64,000 nt of DNA from Nocardioides currus (GTDB lineage Bacteria > Actinomycetota > Actinomycetes > Propionibacteriales > Nocardioidaceae), in assembly GCF_003057875.1 (NCBI RefSeq), contig NZ_PYXZ01000001.1, positions 434,001-498,000 on the forward strand. The letters are read 5' to 3'. Position numbers and translations under genes: made by a program. The notes under the pieces are model-generated. The model did no database searches. It was given only the letters and a program-made list of their open reading frames with translations, and was not told the origin of the DNA. Shown in pieces: positions 13,866 through 22,993 of the stretch. The stretch's first letter is position 1; each line of letters starts with the position of its first letter.

Positions 13866-14687
13866 TCAACCCGCCAGTCTGACGGTGGCGTTGGTGCCCC
13901 AGATCGCCATCGAGAGGAAGAGGTCGATGACGTTGACGGCCACGATGCTGGTGCGCACCGCCCGGCCCACGGCCACGCCCACCCCGGCGGGACCGCCCGA
14001 GGCGGTGTAGCCGTGGTAGCAGTGGATGAGGATCACGGTGACGGAGAAGACCAGCACCTTGCCGAAGGACCAGAGCACGTCGCCCGGTGGCAGGAACGCG
14101 TTGAAGTAGTGGTCGTAGGTGCCGGTCGACTGGCCGTAGAACTGGGTGACCACGACGCGGCTCGCGAAGTACGACGACAGCAACCCCACGACGTACAGCG
14201 GGACGATCGCGATCAGGCCGCCGACGACGCGGGTCGCGACCAGGAAGGGCATCGAGGGGATGGCCATCACCTCGAGGGCGTCGACCTCCTCCGAGATCCG
14301 CATCGCGCCGAGCTGGGCGGTGAAGCCGCAGCCGACGGTGGCCGCCAGCGCGATGCCGGCGACGAGGGGCGCGATCTCGCGGGTGTTGAAGTAGGCCGAG
14401 ACGAAGCCGGCGAACGCGGCGGTGCCGAGCTGGTTGAGCGCGGCATAGCCCGAGAGCCCGACCTGGGCGCCGGTGAAGAAGGTCATGCCGAGGATGACGC
14501 CGACGGTGCCGCCGATGACCGCGAGCGCCCCGGAGCCGAGGGTGACCTCGGCCAGGATGCGCAGGATCTCGCGCGGGTAGCGCGTGACCGAGCGCGGGAT
14601 CGCCTTGATCACCCCGAGGTGGAAGGCGAGCTGGCCCCCGAGGGTGTCGAGGGAGCCGAGCGGCTTGGCGAGCGGGTTGCGGGCCAT
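13866..14687 (-). CDS. YrbE/MlaE family ABC permease (second of pair)
   Basis: 273 aa, integral membrane protein with five to six hydrophobic helices, the MlaE fold that pairs with an Mkl-type ATPase. The conserved segment between helices is present (ATVGCGFTAQLGAMRISEEVDALEVMAI), the EExDAL motif that contacts the ATPase. It lies one base after the preceding permease and directly before mceA, the standard yrbEA-yrbEB-mceA order. Confidence 0.92.
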   Translation of the reverse strand: MARNPLAKPLGSLDTLGGQLAFHLGVIKAIPRSVTRYPREILRILAEVTLGSGALAVIGGTVGVILGMTFFTGAQVGLSGYAALNQLGTAAFAGFVSAYFNTREIAPLVAGIALAATVGCGFTAQLGAMRISEEVDALEVMAIPSMPFLVATRVVGGLIAIVPLYVVGLLSSYFASRVVVTQFYGQSTGTYDHYFNAFLPPGDVLWSFGKVLVFSVTVILIHCYHGYTASGGPAGVGVAVGRAVRTSIVAVNVIDLFLSMAIWGTNATVRLAG

Positions 14688-14688
14688 G

Positions 14689-15474
14689 TCATCCGCCCTT
14701 CGGCGGGATGATCTGGAGGTAGACCATGCTGAGGACGAAGTTGGCCACGAACAGCAGCAGGAACGTGATGACGACCGACTCGTTCACCGCGTCGCCCACG
14801 CCCTTCGGCCCGCCGTTGGCGTTCATGCCCTTGTAGGCGGCCACGACGGCGGCGATCAGGCCGAAGACGAGCGCCTTGATCAGGCCGATCCAGAGGTCGG
14901 GCAGCTGGGCGAGGGCGGTGAAGCTGGCGATGTAGGCGCCGGGCGTGCCGTCCTGGAGGATCACGTTGAAGACGTAGCCGCCCGCGACGCCGACGACGCT
15001 GACCATGCCGTTGAGGAAGAACGCCACGAGCATGCAGGCGAGCACCCGCGGGACCACGAGCCGCTGGATCGGGTCGATGCCGAGCACCATCATCGCGTCG
15101 AGCTCTTCGCGGATCTTGCGGGCGCCGAGGTCGGCCGCGATCGCGGACCCGCCGGCGCCGGCGATGAGCAGGGCGGTGCCGATGGGGGCGGCCTGCTGGA
15201 TCACCGCGAGCACGGAGGCCGAGCCGGTGAAGGACTGGGCGCCGAACTGCTTGATCAGGCCGCCGACCTGGAGGGCGATCACCGCACCGAACGGGATGGC
15301 GACCAGCGCGGTGGGGACGATGGTCACCGACGCGATGAACCAGGCCTGCTGGATGAACTCGCGCAGCTGGAAGGGACGGCGGAAGAGGGCGCGGGCGACG
15401 TCGAGGGCGAAGGCGAAGAGCTTGCCTGCGATCCCGATCGGGGCGAGTGCCTTGGAGGCGGTCAGGGACGACAC
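14689..15474 (-). CDS. YrbE/MlaE family ABC permease (first of pair)
   Basis: 261 aa, MlaE family. Start taken as GTG at 15474, seven bases after the ATPase stop; this gives MSSLTASKALAPIG. The coupling motif is visible (AGAGGSAIAADLGARKIREE followed by LDAMMVLGIDP). Predicted to form a heterodimer with the permease encoded next and to work with the ATP-binding protein encoded just upstream. Confidence 0.92.
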   Translation of the reverse strand: MSSLTASKALAPIGIAGKLFAFALDVARALFRRPFQLREFIQQAWFIASVTIVPTALVAIPFGAVIALQVGGLIKQFGAQSFTGSASVLAVIQQAAPIGTALLIAGAGGSAIAADLGARKIREELDAMMVLGIDPIQRLVVPRVLACMLVAFFLNGMVSVVGVAGGYVFNVILQDGTPGAYIASFTALAQLPDLWIGLIKALVFGLIAAVVAAYKGMNANGGPKGVGDAVNESVVITFLLLFVANFVLSMVYLQIIPPKGG

Positions 15475-15481
15475 GACGTGA

Positions 15482-16438
15482 TCAGGCCCCCGGGGCGAGG
15501 CCGGCGTTGGCGCTCTCGAAGGAACCGGGGGGCGGAGTCACGCCGTTCTCGCGGCACCACGCGCCGGGCTCGCGCTGGTGCCGGCGGGGGATGCCGCTGG
15601 ACGGCTCGAGCTGGAGCGGGATCGGGGGAAGCGGGGGCATGTCGAGGTCCTTCTCGGCCGCGAGCTCGTCGGCGTCCTTCTCCTCCGACATGCCGATCGG
15701 GCCGACGGTCTGGGCGTTGAGGAACTGGCGCACGACCGGCTCCTCGGAGCTGAGCAGCATCTCGCGCGGACCGAACATGGCGAGGTGCTTGTGGTAGAGC
15801 AGACCGATGTTGTCCGGCACCGTCCGGGTGCTGTTGATGTCGTGGGTGACGATCAGGAAGGTCGCGTCGATCTGCGCGTTGAGGTCGATGAAGAGCTGGT
15901 TGATGAACGACGTGCGCACCGGGTCGAGACCGGAGTCGGGCTCGTCGATCAGCAGGATCTCGGGGTCGAGCACGAGCGCGCGGGCCAGGCCCGCCCGCTT
16001 GCGCATCCCGCCCGAGATCTCGCCGGGCAGCTTGTCCTCGGCCCCGACCAGGCCGACGAGGTCCATCTTCTCCATCACGATGGAGCGGACCTCCGACTCG
16101 GACTTCTTGGTGTGCTCGCGCAGCGGGAAGGCGACGTTGTCGTAGAGGTTCATCGAGCCGAACATCGCGCCGTCCTGGAAGAGGACGCCGAAGAGCTTGC
16201 GGATCTCGTAGAGGTCGCGCTCGGAGCAGCTGGCGATGTCGGTGCCCTCGATCAGGATCGAGCCGCGGTCGGGCTTGATCAGGCCGATCAGGCTCTTGAG
16301 GAAGACCGACTTGCCGGTGCCCGAGGGACCGAGCATGACCGAGACCTGGCCAGCAGGGATCGACAGGGTCACGTCGCCCCAGATCAGCTGCTTGCCGAAC
16401 GACTTGGTCAGGCCGTCGACCTTGATCTCAACGCCCAT
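15482..16438 (-). CDS. Mkl/MlaF-type ABC ATPase of the Mce system
   Basis: 318 aa. Walker A GPSGTGKS at 37-44, signature ISGGMRKRAG about 155, Walker B ILLIDEPDSGLD about 178 and H-loop THD about 209 are all intact. The C-terminal 60 residues extend past the ABC fold, as in Mkl/MceG proteins, and end in a Pro-rich tail. It is the first gene of the mce operon; in Mycobacterium tuberculosis the single mkl (mceG) gene lies alone between rplL and rpoB, so the position is conserved while the attached mce operon is not. Confidence 0.92.
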   Translation of the reverse strand: MGVEIKVDGLTKSFGKQLIWGDVTLSIPAGQVSVMLGPSGTGKSVFLKSLIGLIKPDRGSILIEGTDIASCSERDLYEIRKLFGVLFQDGAMFGSMNLYDNVAFPLREHTKKSESEVRSIVMEKMDLVGLVGAEDKLPGEISGGMRKRAGLARALVLDPEILLIDEPDSGLDPVRTSFINQLFIDLNAQIDATFLIVTHDINSTRTVPDNIGLLYHKHLAMFGPREMLLSSEEPVVRQFLNAQTVGPIGMSEEKDADELAAEKDLDMPPLPPIPLQLEPSSGIPRRHQREPGAWCRENGVTPPPGSFESANAGLAPGA

Positions 16439-16465
16439 CTGCTCGGATCTCCCTCATGCCGTCGG

Positions 16466-16490
16466 CGCGTTACTCCTGAGTATCAACGCG
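16466..16490. promoter_or_regulatory. Palindrome upstream of the mce operon
   Basis: 28 bp upstream of the mkl-like start lies an imperfect dyad: outer arms CGCGTT and AACGCG, inner arms ACTC and GAGT around CT, with three extra bases (ATC) in the right arm. The position fits an operator of a TetR- or GntR-type repressor of the mce genes; no regulator gene is adjacent. The rest of the 263-nt gap (16439-16701) holds a larger inverted repeat described separately. Confidence 0.4.
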
Positions 16491-16579
16491 CGCGTCGCCG
16501 CGAGGTTACGCCTGTCAGTGGCGCTCGTCACCGCGACTCCACCAGGTGTCGCGCCGCGTTTCGGCCGGGCCCGGGCCTC

Positions 16580-16668
16580 GGCGCGTCGGACGTGTCGACA
16601 TCCGGTCCGGCCGACGCACCCACGCTCGGCGCCGGGTGCCGGCGTGACTTCATCACGTCCGACACGCC
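16580..16668. repeat. Long-range inverted repeat between etfA and the mce operon
   Basis: Two 15-base arms, GGCGCGTCGGACGTG (16580-16594) and CACGTCCGACACGCC (16654-16668), are complementary except for one position and are separated by 59 bases. They start 33 bases beyond the etfA stop, so a transcript from the betaine side could fold here and end before the mce operon. Could equally be a pair of protein-binding sites. Confidence 0.45.
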
Positions 16669-16701
16669 GCCGCGTGGGCAGGGCCCAAGGCTGGGCGGGG
16701 C

Positions 16702-17685
16702 TCAGCCCGCCCGGCGCCGCTTGATCTCGGCGTTGATCGCCGGGACGACCTCGTGCAGGTCGCCGATGACGGCGTGGGTCGCCTTGGTCACCATCGGCGC
16801 GTCGGGGTCGGTGTTGATCGCGAGGATCGCCTTGGCGCTGCTGCAGCCGGCCCAGTGCTGGATCGCGCCGCTGATGCCGCACGGGATGTAGAGGTCGGGT
16901 GAGATGCGGCTCCCGGTCTGGCCGACCTGCTCGTGGTGCGGTCGCCACCCGAGCGAGGTCACGACCCGCGAGACGCCGAGCGGGGCGTGGAGCAGGTCGG
17001 CGAGCTCGAGGAGGTCGTCGAAGCCGTTCTCGCCCCCGGCGCCGCGGCCGGCACCGACGACGACGCGCGCCGACTTCAGGCTGCCGGACAGGTCGGGCTC
17101 GGGCTCGTCGGTGGACACGACCCGGGCCACCAGGTCGGCGGCGGCCACCTCGGGCTCGTGCGCCACGACGGTCGCCGCGCCCTGTGCGGCCGCGGGGGTC
17201 GCCTCCACCGCGTGGCCGGCGACGGTGAAGAGCGTCGGCCGGGTCGAGAGCTGCATGGCCTCCACGGCCTGGCCGCCGACCACCTGCCGGGTGACCACGA
17301 ACGGCGCGAGCCCGTCGAAGCCGAGCACGTTGGCGGCCATGGCGACGTCGGCACGCGCCGCCACGTGGGCGAGCACCTCGCCGCCGCGGGGCGTGCCGGC
17401 GGCCATCAGCACGACCGAGGACGTGCTCGCGAGGACGGTCTCGATGCCCGAGGCCCACGCGGAGCCCGCGAACGCCGCGAAGGCCTCGCCGCCGAGGGTG
17501 TGGACGTCGCGCACGCCGTACGCCGCGAGCGACTCCCGCAGGTCCGGTGACACGTCGCCGACGACGACCGCGTCGATCGGGATGCCGCCGCCGGCCTCGG
17601 AGAGCGAGCGGGCGAAGGTGAGGGCCTCGAGCGAGACCTCCACGGCCGCGCCGTCGAGGTCCTTCTCGACCAGGACGAGGATCAT
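16702..17685 (-). CDS. etfA: Electron transfer flavoprotein alpha subunit
   Basis: 327 aa. ATG at 17685 overlaps the etfB stop (ATGA) and gives MILVLVEKDLDGAAVEVSLE, a normal EtfA opening; a longer in-frame opening upstream is a shadow of etfB. The C-terminal FAD-binding region is clear (VVGAGRGAG, GQTGSRISPDLYIPCGISG, then QHWAG and INTDPDAP). With EtfB it carries electrons from flavin dehydrogenases to the quinone pool. Placement right after the dimethylglycine oxidase-like gene suggests it serves that enzyme rather than fatty-acid oxidation. Confidence 0.93.
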   Translation of the reverse strand: MILVLVEKDLDGAAVEVSLEALTFARSLSEAGGGIPIDAVVVGDVSPDLRESLAAYGVRDVHTLGGEAFAAFAGSAWASGIETVLASTSSVVLMAAGTPRGGEVLAHVAARADVAMAANVLGFDGLAPFVVTRQVVGGQAVEAMQLSTRPTLFTVAGHAVEATPAAAQGAATVVAHEPEVAAADLVARVVSTDEPEPDLSGSLKSARVVVGAGRGAGGENGFDDLLELADLLHAPLGVSRVVTSLGWRPHHEQVGQTGSRISPDLYIPCGISGAIQHWAGCSSAKAILAINTDPDAPMVTKATHAVIGDLHEVVPAINAEIKRRRAG

Positions 17686-18464
17686 CGCGCCAGCACCCCC
17701 AGCTGCTCGAACAGGTCGACGACCGCGGGCGCGGCGTCGGCTCCCTTGCCCAGGACCTGCACGTCGCTCGGCGCCGCGGGCGGCAGGCTCCAGCGCACGC
17801 GCGCCGCGCCGGCCGGCTCCTGCGCGGGCGAGCGCTCCTCGATCGGGACCTTCTTGGCCTTCATCCGGCCCGGCACGGTCGGGTAGCGCGGCTCCACGCC
17901 ACCCTCGAGCACGGTCACCACGGCGGGCAGCGGGAGCCGGTAGGTCTCGAAGCCGTCGGGCCCGGCGCCGCTGGCGGTCACACCGTCGTCCTCGACGACG
18001 ACCTGGCCGACGCCGTTGACGACCGGGCGTCCGAGCGCGTAGGCGAGGCGGATCCCGACCTGGAAGTCGCCGGTGTCGGCGGCGTCGTTGCCGAGCAGCA
18101 CGAGGTCGTGGGACCGGCCCGCCGCCTCGTGGTCGCGCACCACGGCCGCGATCTCGCGCGCCACGTCGGCGGGCCCGAACTGCTGGGAGTCGGCCTGGAC
18201 GTGGGTGGCCGCGGTGCACCCGACCGCGAGGGCGGCGCGGAGCTGCTCGACGGCGTCGGCGTCGCCGAGGGTGAGGACGGTGGCCTCTCCCCCGGTGGCG
18301 GCAGCGATGCGCACCGCGAGCTCGACGGCGCACTGCTCGTGGTTGCTCATCGTGAAGCCGGCGAGCCGGCCGTCGACGCCCTGGCCGTCGTCGGTGAGCA
18401 CGATCTCGCTGGTCGCGTCGGGGACGCGCTTGACGCAGACCAGGACGTTGACGGGGTCGGCCAT
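17682..18464 (-). CDS. etfB: Electron transfer flavoprotein beta subunit
   Basis: 260 aa. ATG at 18464 overlaps the stop of the upstream flavoprotein gene (ATGA). Typical EtfB features: VNVLVCVKRVPD at the start, the AMP-binding area, and the segment GRPVVNGVGQVVV leading to the recognition loop (TVPGRMKAKKVPI). Forms the heterodimer with EtfA. Confidence 0.93.
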   Translation of the reverse strand: MADPVNVLVCVKRVPDATSEIVLTDDGQGVDGRLAGFTMSNHEQCAVELAVRIAAATGGEATVLTLGDADAVEQLRAALAVGCTAATHVQADSQQFGPADVAREIAAVVRDHEAAGRSHDLVLLGNDAADTGDFQVGIRLAYALGRPVVNGVGQVVVEDDGVTASGAGPDGFETYRLPLPAVVTVLEGGVEPRYPTVPGRMKAKKVPIEERSPAQEPAGAARVRWSLPPAAPSDVQVLGKGADAAPAVVDLFEQLGVLAR

Positions 18465-21004
18465 CACCTGATCCGCTCGTTGGTCGGGTCGAGGAGCGGG
18501 GTGGCGTCGACCGAGCCGACGGTCACGGGATAGAGCTCCTCCATGTAGGACACCGCCAGCTGCTGGCCGATCACCGCCTGCTCGGGCGGCAGGTAGGCGA
18601 GCAGCACGTGCTTGCCCAGCGACGGGGCCGAGCCCGCCGAGGTGACGTAGGGGTGGTGGCCGTGGCCGTCGGTGAGCAGCTCGCCCGCCGGCGTCAGGAT
18701 CGGCTCCCCGCCGAGCATGTAGCGCTTGGTCCCCGACGCCGAGGTGTGGTCGTCGACGGTCAGCGTGCACAGCACCGCCTGCGGCTCAGCCTCACGCTGG
18801 GCGAGATAGGCCTCCTTGCCCACGAAGTCGGCGGCCTTCACCTTGGGGCGCTGCATGCCGGCCTCGATGATCGTGCGCTCGGCGTCCAGCTCGGCGCCGT
18901 ACGCCCGGTAGCCCTTCTCGATCCGGCCGGTCGTGCCGTAGACGCCGATCCCGGCGGGTACGGCGCCGTGCGGGCGCCCGGCGTCGAGCAGCGCCTCCCA
19001 CAGCTCGGCGGCCGAGCCCATCGGCACGTAGAGCTCCCAGCCGAGCTCGCCGACGTAGGAGATGCGGGACGCGAGGACCGTGGTGCCGCCGCCGGACCCG
19101 GTCGACACGGTGATCTCGCGGCAGGACAGGAAGCCGAAGCCCTCGTCGGAGACGTCGTCGGAGGTGAGCGAGGCCAGGATGTCGCGGGCCCGCGGGCCCC
19201 AGATGCCGACGGTGGAGACGTCGTCGGTGAGGTCGGTCAGCGTGGTCGTGCCGGCCTCGGGGAGGTGGCCCGAGAACCAGGCCCGGTCGGCCATGCCGTG
19301 GGCGCCGCCGGTGACGACGCGGAAGTGGTGCTCGCCGAGGCGCATCACGGTGAGGTCGGAGCGGAAGCCGCCCTTGGCGTCGAGGACCGGCGTGTAGATC
19401 ACCTTGCCGACGGCGACGTCGCACTGCGCGACGCAGGTCGTCTGCACGACCTCGAGCGCCTCGGGGCCCTCGATGTCGAAGATGCAGAACGCCGACAGGT
19501 CGATCACGGCCGCCGCCTCACGCATGCGCAGGTGCTCGGCGTTGATGATCGGGCTCCACCAGCGCGAGTCCCACTCGTGCTCGCGGGGCATCACCGCATC
19601 GCCGTACTCCTCGAGGAGGCCGGCGTTGGACTCGTACCAGAACGGGCGCTCCCAGCCCGCGGTCTCGAAGAACACCGCGCCCAACTTCTGCTGCGAGTCG
19701 TGCATCGGCGAGAGCCGCTGGTCGCGGTCGGAGGCGTACTGCTCGGCCGGGTGGACGATGCCGTAGGTCTTGATGAACGACTCGGTGGTGCGCAGACGGG
19801 TGTGCTCGCGGCGCTTCTGGTGGTCGTGGAAGCGGGCGATGTCGCTGTGGTGCAGGTCGATCTCGGAGTGGCCGTGGGTCATCCACTCGGCGACGGCACG
19901 ACCGACGCCCGGGCCCTCCTTGATCCAGACCGCCGAGGCGGTCCAGAGGCCGGCGACCTCGCTCTCGCCCAGGATCGGGTTGCCGTCGCAGGTCAGCGAC
20001 AGCAGGCCGTTGATCGCGTAGCGCATCTCCGCGCCCTCGGCACCGAGCAGGTCGGGCATCAGCTCGTAGGCCTGCTCCAGCTGCGGGTCGAAGTCGTCGG
20101 AGGTGAAGGGCATCTCCGTCGGCGAGAGCTTGGCCTGCTCGATCGAGGGGATGTCCTCGGGCTCGTGCAGGATCGCGCGGTGGGCGTAGGAGCCGACCTC
20201 CATGTCGGCTCCGTGCTGGCGCTCGTAGCAGAACGTGTCCATGTCGCGGATGATCGGGAAGCTGATCTCGCCCTCGCGCTCGGCGAGCTGGGGGCAGGGC
20301 CCGACGCTGATCATCTGGTGCACGGCGGGGGTCAGCGGGATGCTGATGCCGGCCATGTCGCCGAGCTTGGGGCTCCACACGCCCGCCGCGATGACGACCG
20401 TGCCCGCCTCGATGTCGCCCCCGGTGGTGCGCACGCGGGTGATCCGCCGGTTGCCGTTGGGGGCCTCCTCGGTGTCGAGACCGGTGACCTCGACGGTGGG
20501 GACGACGGTCAGCTCGCCGGTCGCCAGGGCCTGCTCGCGCATGATCGTGCCGGCGCGCAGTGAGTCGACGACGCCGACGCCGGGCGTCCAGAAGGCGCCG
20601 ATGAACTGGTCGGTCTCGATGAAGGGGACCTTCTCCTTCACGAACTCAGGACTCACCAGTGAGGCCTCGATGCCCCACGCCTTGGCGCTCGACATCCGGC
20701 GCCGCAGCTCCTCCATGCGCTCCTCGGTGCGCGCGATCTCGAAGCCGCCGGACTCGGTGAAGACCCCCATCTCCTTGTACTGCTTCATCGAGTCGAGGGT
20801 CAGGTCGGTGATCTCGCGGGAGTGGTCGACGGTGAAGATGAAGTTGGACGCGTGGCCAGTCGAGCCGCCCGGGTTGGGGAGCGCGCCCTTGTCGATCTGC
20901 ACGACGTTCTTCCAGCCCAGCCGGGTCAGGTGGTGGACCAGGCTGTTGCCCACGATCCCCGCGCCGATGACGACGACGTCGGCGGTTGACGGCACCTCTG
21001 CCAT
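18464..21004 (-). CDS. Dimethylglycine oxidase/dehydrogenase-like flavoprotein with GcvT domain
   Basis: 846 aa from the ATG at 21004, chosen over one nine codons earlier because AGGAGA sits seven bases before it and the longer form would start inside an operator. N-terminal DAO-type FAD domain with GAGIVG at 14-19 and GGSTGHASN at 46-54, where His51 matches the histidine that binds FAD covalently in dimethylglycine oxidase. The C-terminal half (from about 430) is a GcvT-like folate domain (GPRARDILASLTSDDV, SYVGELGWELY). Such enzymes remove one N-methyl group of dimethylglycine or sarcosine and give 5,10-methylene-THF. Electrons most likely go to the EtfBA encoded next, so a dehydrogenase mode is more likely than oxygen use. 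Which methylamine it prefers cannot be read from sequence. Confidence 0.88.
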   Translation of the reverse strand: MAEVPSTADVVVIGAGIVGNSLVHHLTRLGWKNVVQIDKGALPNPGGSTGHASNFIFTVDHSREITDLTLDSMKQYKEMGVFTESGGFEIARTEERMEELRRRMSSAKAWGIEASLVSPEFVKEKVPFIETDQFIGAFWTPGVGVVDSLRAGTIMREQALATGELTVVPTVEVTGLDTEEAPNGNRRITRVRTTGGDIEAGTVVIAAGVWSPKLGDMAGISIPLTPAVHQMISVGPCPQLAEREGEISFPIIRDMDTFCYERQHGADMEVGSYAHRAILHEPEDIPSIEQAKLSPTEMPFTSDDFDPQLEQAYELMPDLLGAEGAEMRYAINGLLSLTCDGNPILGESEVAGLWTASAVWIKEGPGVGRAVAEWMTHGHSEIDLHHSDIARFHDHQKRREHTRLRTTESFIKTYGIVHPAEQYASDRDQRLSPMHDSQQKLGAVFFETAGWERPFWYESNAGLLEEYGDAVMPREHEWDSRWWSPIINAEHLRMREAAAVIDLSAFCIFDIEGPEALEVVQTTCVAQCDVAVGKVIYTPVLDAKGGFRSDLTVMRLGEHHFRVVTGGAHGMADRAWFSGHLPEAGTTTLTDLTDDVSTVGIWGPRARDILASLTSDDVSDEGFGFLSCREITVSTGSGGGTTVLASRISYVGELGWELYVPMGSAAELWEALLDAGRPHGAVPAGIGVYGTTGRIEKGYRAYGAELDAERTIIEAGMQRPKVKAADFVGKEAYLAQREAEPQAVLCTLTVDDHTSASGTKRYMLGGEPILTPAGELLTDGHGHHPYVTSAGSAPSLGKHVLLAYLPPEQAVIGQQLAVSYMEELYPVTVGSVDATPLLDPTNERIR

Positions 21005-21015
21005 GACGATCTCCT

Positions 21016-21032
21016 GTTGCGTAGTGCGCAAC
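21016..21032. promoter_or_regulatory. Betaine-regulon operator, copy 1 (dimethylglycine oxidase-etfBA)
   Basis: Perfect palindrome GTTGCG-TAGTG-CGCAAC, ending 12 bases before the start codon of the dimethylglycine oxidase-like gene. A further half-site GTTGCG follows at 21035-21040, so a second protein could bind side by side. The same 17-bp palindrome lies upstream of the BCCT transporter and the betB operon. Confidence 0.75.
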
Positions 21033-21129
21033 GCGTTGCGCTATGTGCATCCGTCAGAAATGTACGCCGTCGTCCCCGGCCACTGTCAAGGGCGGCCGGG
21101 GACGACGGCGGACGTGCTGGTCGACTGCG

Positions 21130-22887
21130 TCAGGCGCGGGGCTCGGACACCTCGGACGAGGACCTCGCGGAGCTCGTGGTGCTCGTCGCGCTCTGGGTGC
21201 TCGCGTCCTCGGGGGTCGGGTCGGCACCGAGGGACGCCAGCGCGACCGTCTGCTGCTCGACCAGGTCGTACTTCTGGGCGTGCAGCACCGCTCGGCGTAC
21301 GCGCGAGGGCAGGGTCGACTCGTAGGGCTCCGCCCGCAAGGCCTTCATCAACGAGACGCACATCGCCACGATGATGAGCATGAACGGTCCGGCCACGATG
21401 ATCACCAGTGTCTGGAGCGCGCCGAGGCCGCCGGAGAAGAGCAGCACCGCGGCGACCGCTCCCTGGGCCACGCCCCAGAAGACGACCAGCCAGCGCATCG
21501 GCTCCTCCTCGCCGTGCTGGCTGAGCATCCCCATCACGATCGAGGCCGAGTCGGCGCCGGTGATGAAGAAGATCGCCACGAGGAAGACCGCCAGGACGAC
21601 CGTCACCGACGCGAGCGGGTATTCGCGCAGGGTCGTGAAGAGCGCACTCTCGGTGCCCTCCTCGGCCAGCACCGCGCCCAGGTCCCTGGCGCCCGAGAGC
21701 TGCAGGTCGAAGGCGGCCCCGGCCAGGATCGAGAACCACACGAACGAGACGACGCTGGGAACGAGGATCACGTAGACCACGAACTGGCGGATCGTGCGTC
21801 CCTTGGAGATCCGGGCGATGAACATGCCGACGAAGGGCGTCCACGAGATCCACCAGGCCCAGTAGAAGATCGTCCAGGTGCTGAGGAACTCGCTGCCGCC
21901 GAAGGCCCCCGTGCGGAAGGCCATCGTGGGCAGGTGCGTGAGGTAGCCCCCGAGCGACTCGGTGAAGGTGCTGAGGATGAAGACCGTCGGTCCGACGACG
22001 AAGAGGAAGAAGACCAGCAGCACGGCGGCGATCGCGTTGGCGTTGGAGAGGAACTGCACGCCCTTCTCGATGCCGGTCACCGCCGAGAGCACGAAGCACG
22101 TCGTGAGCACCGCGATCACGCCGACCGTGAGCCACTTGGACTCCCCGCTGCTGAAGACGTCGTCGAGGCCACCGGTGATCTGCAGGGCGCCGAGCCCGAG
22201 CGAGGTGGCGGAGCCGAAGAGGGTGGCGAAGATGGCGATCACATCGATGGCCTTGCCAGGACCCTCGGTGGCCCGCCTGCCGAGCAGCGGCCCGAAGGTG
22301 CCCGAGACCAGGTTGCCGGCTCCCTTGCGGTAGGCGAAGTAGCCGATGGCGAGGCCGATCACGGCGTACATCGACCAGGGGTGGAAGCCCCAGTGGAAGA
22401 AGGCGTACTCCATCGCGACCCGGGCGCTGTCCGGCGTCGACGGGTCGCCGCGTCCGGGCGGGATGCTGCCCGCGTCGGTGGCGGTGAGGTAGGTCAGCGG
22501 CTCGGCGACGCCCCAGAACATCAAGCCGATGCCCATGCCGGTCGCGAACATCATCGAGACCCACGAGAAGGTCGAGAACTCCGGCTCGGAGTCGTCCGGT
22601 CCGAGCTTGATGTTGCCGTAGCGGCTGAGGGCGAGGTAGCCCGAGAACAGCAGGAAGCCGGCGCTGACCAGGATGAAGAGCCACCCGAAGCTCTTCTCGA
22701 GCCAGGCGAGGGCCTCACCGGTGCCGGTGCCCATGCCTTCGGAGTCGACGGTCCCCCACAGCAGGAACGCCACCGCGATCGCCGCAGCCACCCCGAAGGT
22801 GACCTTGTCCAGGGGCAGTCTCCCCGTCCGGTGGTGCCCACCCTCGTCGCCGCTCCCCGGCAACGTCTCGCGCACTGGTGTCGCCAT
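21130..22887 (-). CDS. BCCT family betaine/choline/carnitine transporter
   Basis: 585 aa, twelve hydrophobic helices. The BCCT signature region is present: a glycine-rich helix MFATGMGIGLMFWGVAEPL and the Trp-rich WTIFYWAWWISWTPFVGMFI that lines the substrate site. BCCT proteins import trimethylammonium compounds with sodium or proton. The cytosolic tail is Ser/Thr-rich. Monocistronic by layout, with its own operator 27 bp upstream; it ends close to the operator of the next gene. The exact substrate (betaine, choline, carnitine) is not determined, betaine or choline being most likely from neighbours. Confidence 0.9.
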   Translation of the reverse strand: MATPVRETLPGSGDEGGHHRTGRLPLDKVTFGVAAAIAVAFLLWGTVDSEGMGTGTGEALAWLEKSFGWLFILVSAGFLLFSGYLALSRYGNIKLGPDDSEPEFSTFSWVSMMFATGMGIGLMFWGVAEPLTYLTATDAGSIPPGRGDPSTPDSARVAMEYAFFHWGFHPWSMYAVIGLAIGYFAYRKGAGNLVSGTFGPLLGRRATEGPGKAIDVIAIFATLFGSATSLGLGALQITGGLDDVFSSGESKWLTVGVIAVLTTCFVLSAVTGIEKGVQFLSNANAIAAVLLVFFLFVVGPTVFILSTFTESLGGYLTHLPTMAFRTGAFGGSEFLSTWTIFYWAWWISWTPFVGMFIARISKGRTIRQFVVYVILVPSVVSFVWFSILAGAAFDLQLSGARDLGAVLAEEGTESALFTTLREYPLASVTVVLAVFLVAIFFITGADSASIVMGMLSQHGEEEPMRWLVVFWGVAQGAVAAVLLFSGGLGALQTLVIIVAGPFMLIIVAMCVSLMKALRAEPYESTLPSRVRRAVLHAQKYDLVEQQTVALASLGADPTPEDASTQSATSTTSSARSSSEVSEPRA

Positions 22888-22913
22888 GCCCTACTCCTTC
22901 TCGAGGCGGAGTC

Positions 22914-22930
22914 GTTGCGCCCTCCGCAAC
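22914..22930. promoter_or_regulatory. Betaine-regulon operator, copy 2 (BCCT transporter)
   Basis: Perfect palindrome GTTGCG-CCCTC-CGCAAC, 27 bases upstream of the BCCT start codon. A further half-site CGCAAC lies at 22944-22949. It occupies most of the 106-nt gap between the BCCT gene and the glycine betaine binding-protein gene. Confidence 0.75.
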
Positions 22931-22993
22931 ACGTGGCGGAGGACGCAACTACTGTCGTCCTGTGACCCGGATCACGTCAAGCGACGACGATCA

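Noticed and set aside
16702..18333. Single 543-codon frame that joins etfB and etfA
   Set aside because: The upstream part is an Arg/Pro/Ala-rich shadow of etfB; the ATGA overlap at 17682-17685 shows the true etfA start.
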